From Bryobacteraceae bacterium (GTDB taxonomy: Bacteria > Acidobacteriota > Terriglobia > Bryobacterales > Bryobacteraceae), in assembly GCA_029975915.1 (NCBI GenBank), contig JARKOC010000542.1:241226-305225 (forward strand): a DNA stretch of 64,000 nucleotides. Direction: 5' to 3'. Position numbers and translations under genes: made by a program. The notes beneath the pieces are model-generated. The model did no database searches. It saw nothing but the letters and a program-made list of their open reading frames with translations, and had not been told where the DNA came from. Of this stretch, positions 62,347-64,000 are shown piece by piece; the first letter of the stretch is position 1; the number at the start of each line of letters is the position of its first letter.

Positions 62347-63153
62347 TCAAACAGTTATGCTTTCCCAGGGAAAAGCCGGGCCCACGTCGAGCTTGTCGGC
62401 ACGGAAGTTCTGATGTGAGGCGATTCCCGTGAAGTCTTTGAAGTAACCGGAGGGACTCGCAATGGATAGCTGGGCCGGTTCGGGCAGGCGGGCGGGGATG
62501 GAAAAGCGCCGGCAGAGGGTCTGAATCAGCGGCGAGAGCGATCGCACCTGTGCCTCGGGGAAGGAGGCGAAATGGCTAAATCCGCGGTAGGCCCGTTTCA
62601 CATACAGGTCCGTTTCGGAAGGGCTGCACCATTTCCGTTCGAAGCGGTTCTGTGGCGGCCACCAGCAGAGGTCGCGGGCGGCATTGGGCTTGAGTGGTCC
62701 GACGTTGGCGATCTCAATGCCGACGCTGCGCTTGTCGTGGTGGTGGCTCAGGGATGCAGCGCCCTTGATGCCGAGGTGGTAAGCCCAGTAGCTGGGGTCG
62801 AAGGTTTCATAGACGGTTCCATCCACATCCACGATGTAGGCGGTGGCGATACGCGAGGAAGATCCGGCCCAGGTGTTGAAGGCACTGCGGGCGGATGGTC
62901 CAGCGGTGAAGTGAAGGACGATGAGATCCTTCGGGTGACGCTCAGCGAAGTAACAGGAGGAGGGAAGGCGAAGCGTGGACTTGTCAATGGCCAGCGGAGG
63001 GAGCGAGACTGCCGGGATGCTGAGGCGCTGGCCGGCCTTGATCAGGTTGGAGTCAGTGATGTGATTGGCCTCGATCAGCTTTGCAAGAGGAACACCCAGA
63101 CGGCTCGCGATGGCAGAAAGGGTGTCGCCGGCACGGACAGTGTAAGTGGCCAT
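62347..63153 (-). CDS. LysM-domain N-acetylmuramoyl-L-alanine amidase
   Basis: This is a 268-residue protein with an N-terminal LysM peptidoglycan-binding motif (about 2-48: YTVRAGDTLSAIASRLGV and IKAGQRLSIP) followed by an amidase_2/PGRP-type domain: LIVLHFTAGPSARSAFNTW supplies one zinc histidine and HHDKRSVGIEIANVG lies in the second part. It would cleave the amide bond between muramic acid and the stem peptide. No signal peptide is visible, so it may be exported by another route or the start may be misjudged. Confidence 0.86.
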   Translation of the reverse strand: MATYTVRAGDTLSAIASRLGVPLAKLIEANHITDSNLIKAGQRLSIPAVSLPPLAIDKSTLRLPSSCYFAERHPKDLIVLHFTAGPSARSAFNTWAGSSSRIATAYIVDVDGTVYETFDPSYWAYHLGIKGAASLSHHHDKRSVGIEIANVGPLKPNAARDLCWWPPQNRFERKWCSPSETDLYVKRAYRGFSHFASFPEAQVRSLSPLIQTLCRRFSIPARLPEPAQLSIASPSGYFKDFTGIASHQNFRADKLDVGPAFPWESITV

Positions 63154-63283
63154 ATTTTACTTTCCCTTCTAGTGAAGTTTGATTGTAAGCGGTCCGACTG
63201 GGTGAGAGGAAACCGGCAGGCGGACAAGAACGGGAGGAAAGAGATGAAGCTGGCGCCAGGATCCGGAGATGGCAGAGGACGGG

Positions 63284-63904
63284 TCAGCATCGTTTGAGGT
63301 TGAGGCGGGAAGAGTGGGCGGAAAGGCGGTCTCCGCGCATGCGATCACCAGAACTTGCAGCTGCGACACCGGCGGTGTGGGTTTTGGGGTGTTTCGAGAG
63401 GGATTTCAGGTGGGCGAAGAGGGGATTCAGCTTGACGGCGGGCGGGATGTGGGCGGGGAGGGCGGCTGTTTTGTCTGTGGCGAGAAGGGCGCGTTCCTGC
63501 TGTATCTGCTTGAGTTGATTGAGGCTGCGGAACATCAGCCGCTCGTGGGAGCCGCGGTAGCGGGCCAGCTTTTCGCTGCGACCAAACGAACCGGGCGCGC
63601 CGAGGTCGAGGTCCGAGAAGAGCTCCATTTCGCGGATTTTGTAAAGCTGCCAGGCGGCGAAGATGACCATGTCGAGCAGGGTCGATTCGATGGCGCCGGA
63701 GGGTCGGAATTCGTCGAGGTACTGTTTGCGGAGGGCATCGTAGGCGGCGCGGAGTTCGGGGGCGACGGCGTTGTCGAGTTTCTTTGCGCGGAGGCCGTGT
63801 TTGAGGGCGTTGCGCGAGGAGCGGGCTTTGCCGGTGGGGGTGCGGGGGCCGGGGGAGAACTGAGCGTTGGCGCGGTTGGCGGTGGTCTGCGCTGCGGTTG
63901 CCAT
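63284..63904 (-). CDS. Acidobacterial GPRTPxGK-family protein of unknown function
   Basis: The 206-residue product carries NRANAQFSPGPRTPTGKARSS followed by NALKHGL (about residues 10-38), a motif that recurs in many small acidobacterial proteins. A helical middle region (LDMVIFAAWQLYKIREMELF, QLKQIQQERALL) and a disordered C-terminus follow. The N-terminal motif is basic and could bind nucleic acid. No function is known to me. Confidence 0.75.
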   Translation of the reverse strand: MATAAQTTANRANAQFSPGPRTPTGKARSSRNALKHGLRAKKLDNAVAPELRAAYDALRKQYLDEFRPSGAIESTLLDMVIFAAWQLYKIREMELFSDLDLGAPGSFGRSEKLARYRGSHERLMFRSLNQLKQIQQERALLATDKTAALPAHIPPAVKLNPLFAHLKSLSKHPKTHTAGVAAASSGDRMRGDRLSAHSSRLNLKRC

Positions 63905-64000
63905 GAATCGGTTTCCTTTCCGAAAAGAAAAAGCCCCGCCGCGGAAGGCGCGGAAGGGCGTGAGGGCGGGCTGAGCCGTCCATGGGCAGAATAGCAGGGG

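Noticed and set aside
1..64000. CRISPR arrays, insertion sequences, prophage genes
   Set aside because: No regularly spaced repeats, transposase motifs, terminal inverted repeats of IS type or phage structural genes other than T6SS homologues were seen.

Overview
The window is one uninterrupted piece of a GC-rich bacterial chromosome with about 50 protein genes. It contains no rRNA, recognisable tRNA, insertion sequence, phage or CRISPR array. Its gene content points to an acidobacterium, most likely of the Solibacter/Bryobacter type. The indicators are a 1122-residue TonB-dependent receptor with an N-terminal carboxypeptidase-regulatory domain, an ECF sigma factor of the acidobacterial TIGR02999 type overlapping a kinase-TPR gene, DUF1080 and Tat-exported Gfo/Idh/MocA proteins, and a small protein of the acidobacterial GPRTPxGK family. 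This placement is inferred from families, not from a marker tree.

Layout. Positions 1-16.2 kb hold mixed metabolic and housekeeping genes: a uroporphyrinogen-decarboxylase-like protein, an unknown membrane protein, a periplasmic methyltransferase-like protein, PduO-type cobalamin adenosyltransferase, an NYN/OST-HTH putative RNase behind a highly structured leader, RidA, a Ppx/GppA phosphatase coupled to a CHAD domain split over two genes, an M20 amidohydrolase, a Cache-domain membrane sensor and a YqhD-like alcohol dehydrogenase. The TonB-dependent receptor lies at 16.7-20.1 kb and is followed by a clear terminator.

Positions 20.5-47.6 kb form a type VI secretion locus, almost all on the minus strand. 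In transcription order it reads tssK2, (a plus-strand proline-rich membrane protein), tssK1, tssL, tssM, tssB, tssC, hcp2, hcp1, tagJ, tssA, tssE, tssF, tssG, clpV, vgrG and a large PEGA-domain Ser/Thr kinase. TssB/C would form the sheath, TssA/E/F/G/K the baseplate, TssL/M the membrane complex, Hcp and VgrG the tube and spike, and ClpV the recycling ATPase. No tssJ, PAAR gene or recognisable effector/immunity pair is visible. TssK and Hcp are each present twice, and stable hairpins flank the hcp pair and precede vgrG. The proline-rich protein carries a recurring GEFTR-type motif after what looks like a decayed kinase N-lobe.

Positions 47.7-64 kb hold an ECF sigma/kinase pair, a DUF1080 protein, a Tat-exported oxidoreductase, a translationally coupled cassette of three unknown genes, HtpX, an RlmI-type methyltransferase, an ATP-grasp protein, a YggX-like protein, the rpoN-hpf-rapZ nitrogen/ribosome-hibernation cluster, a LysM amidase and the GPRTPxGK-family protein. 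The points most worth following up are the proline-rich T6SS-linked protein, the structured RNA-like region at 5.9-6.15 kb, the split CHAD genes and the three-gene cassette.
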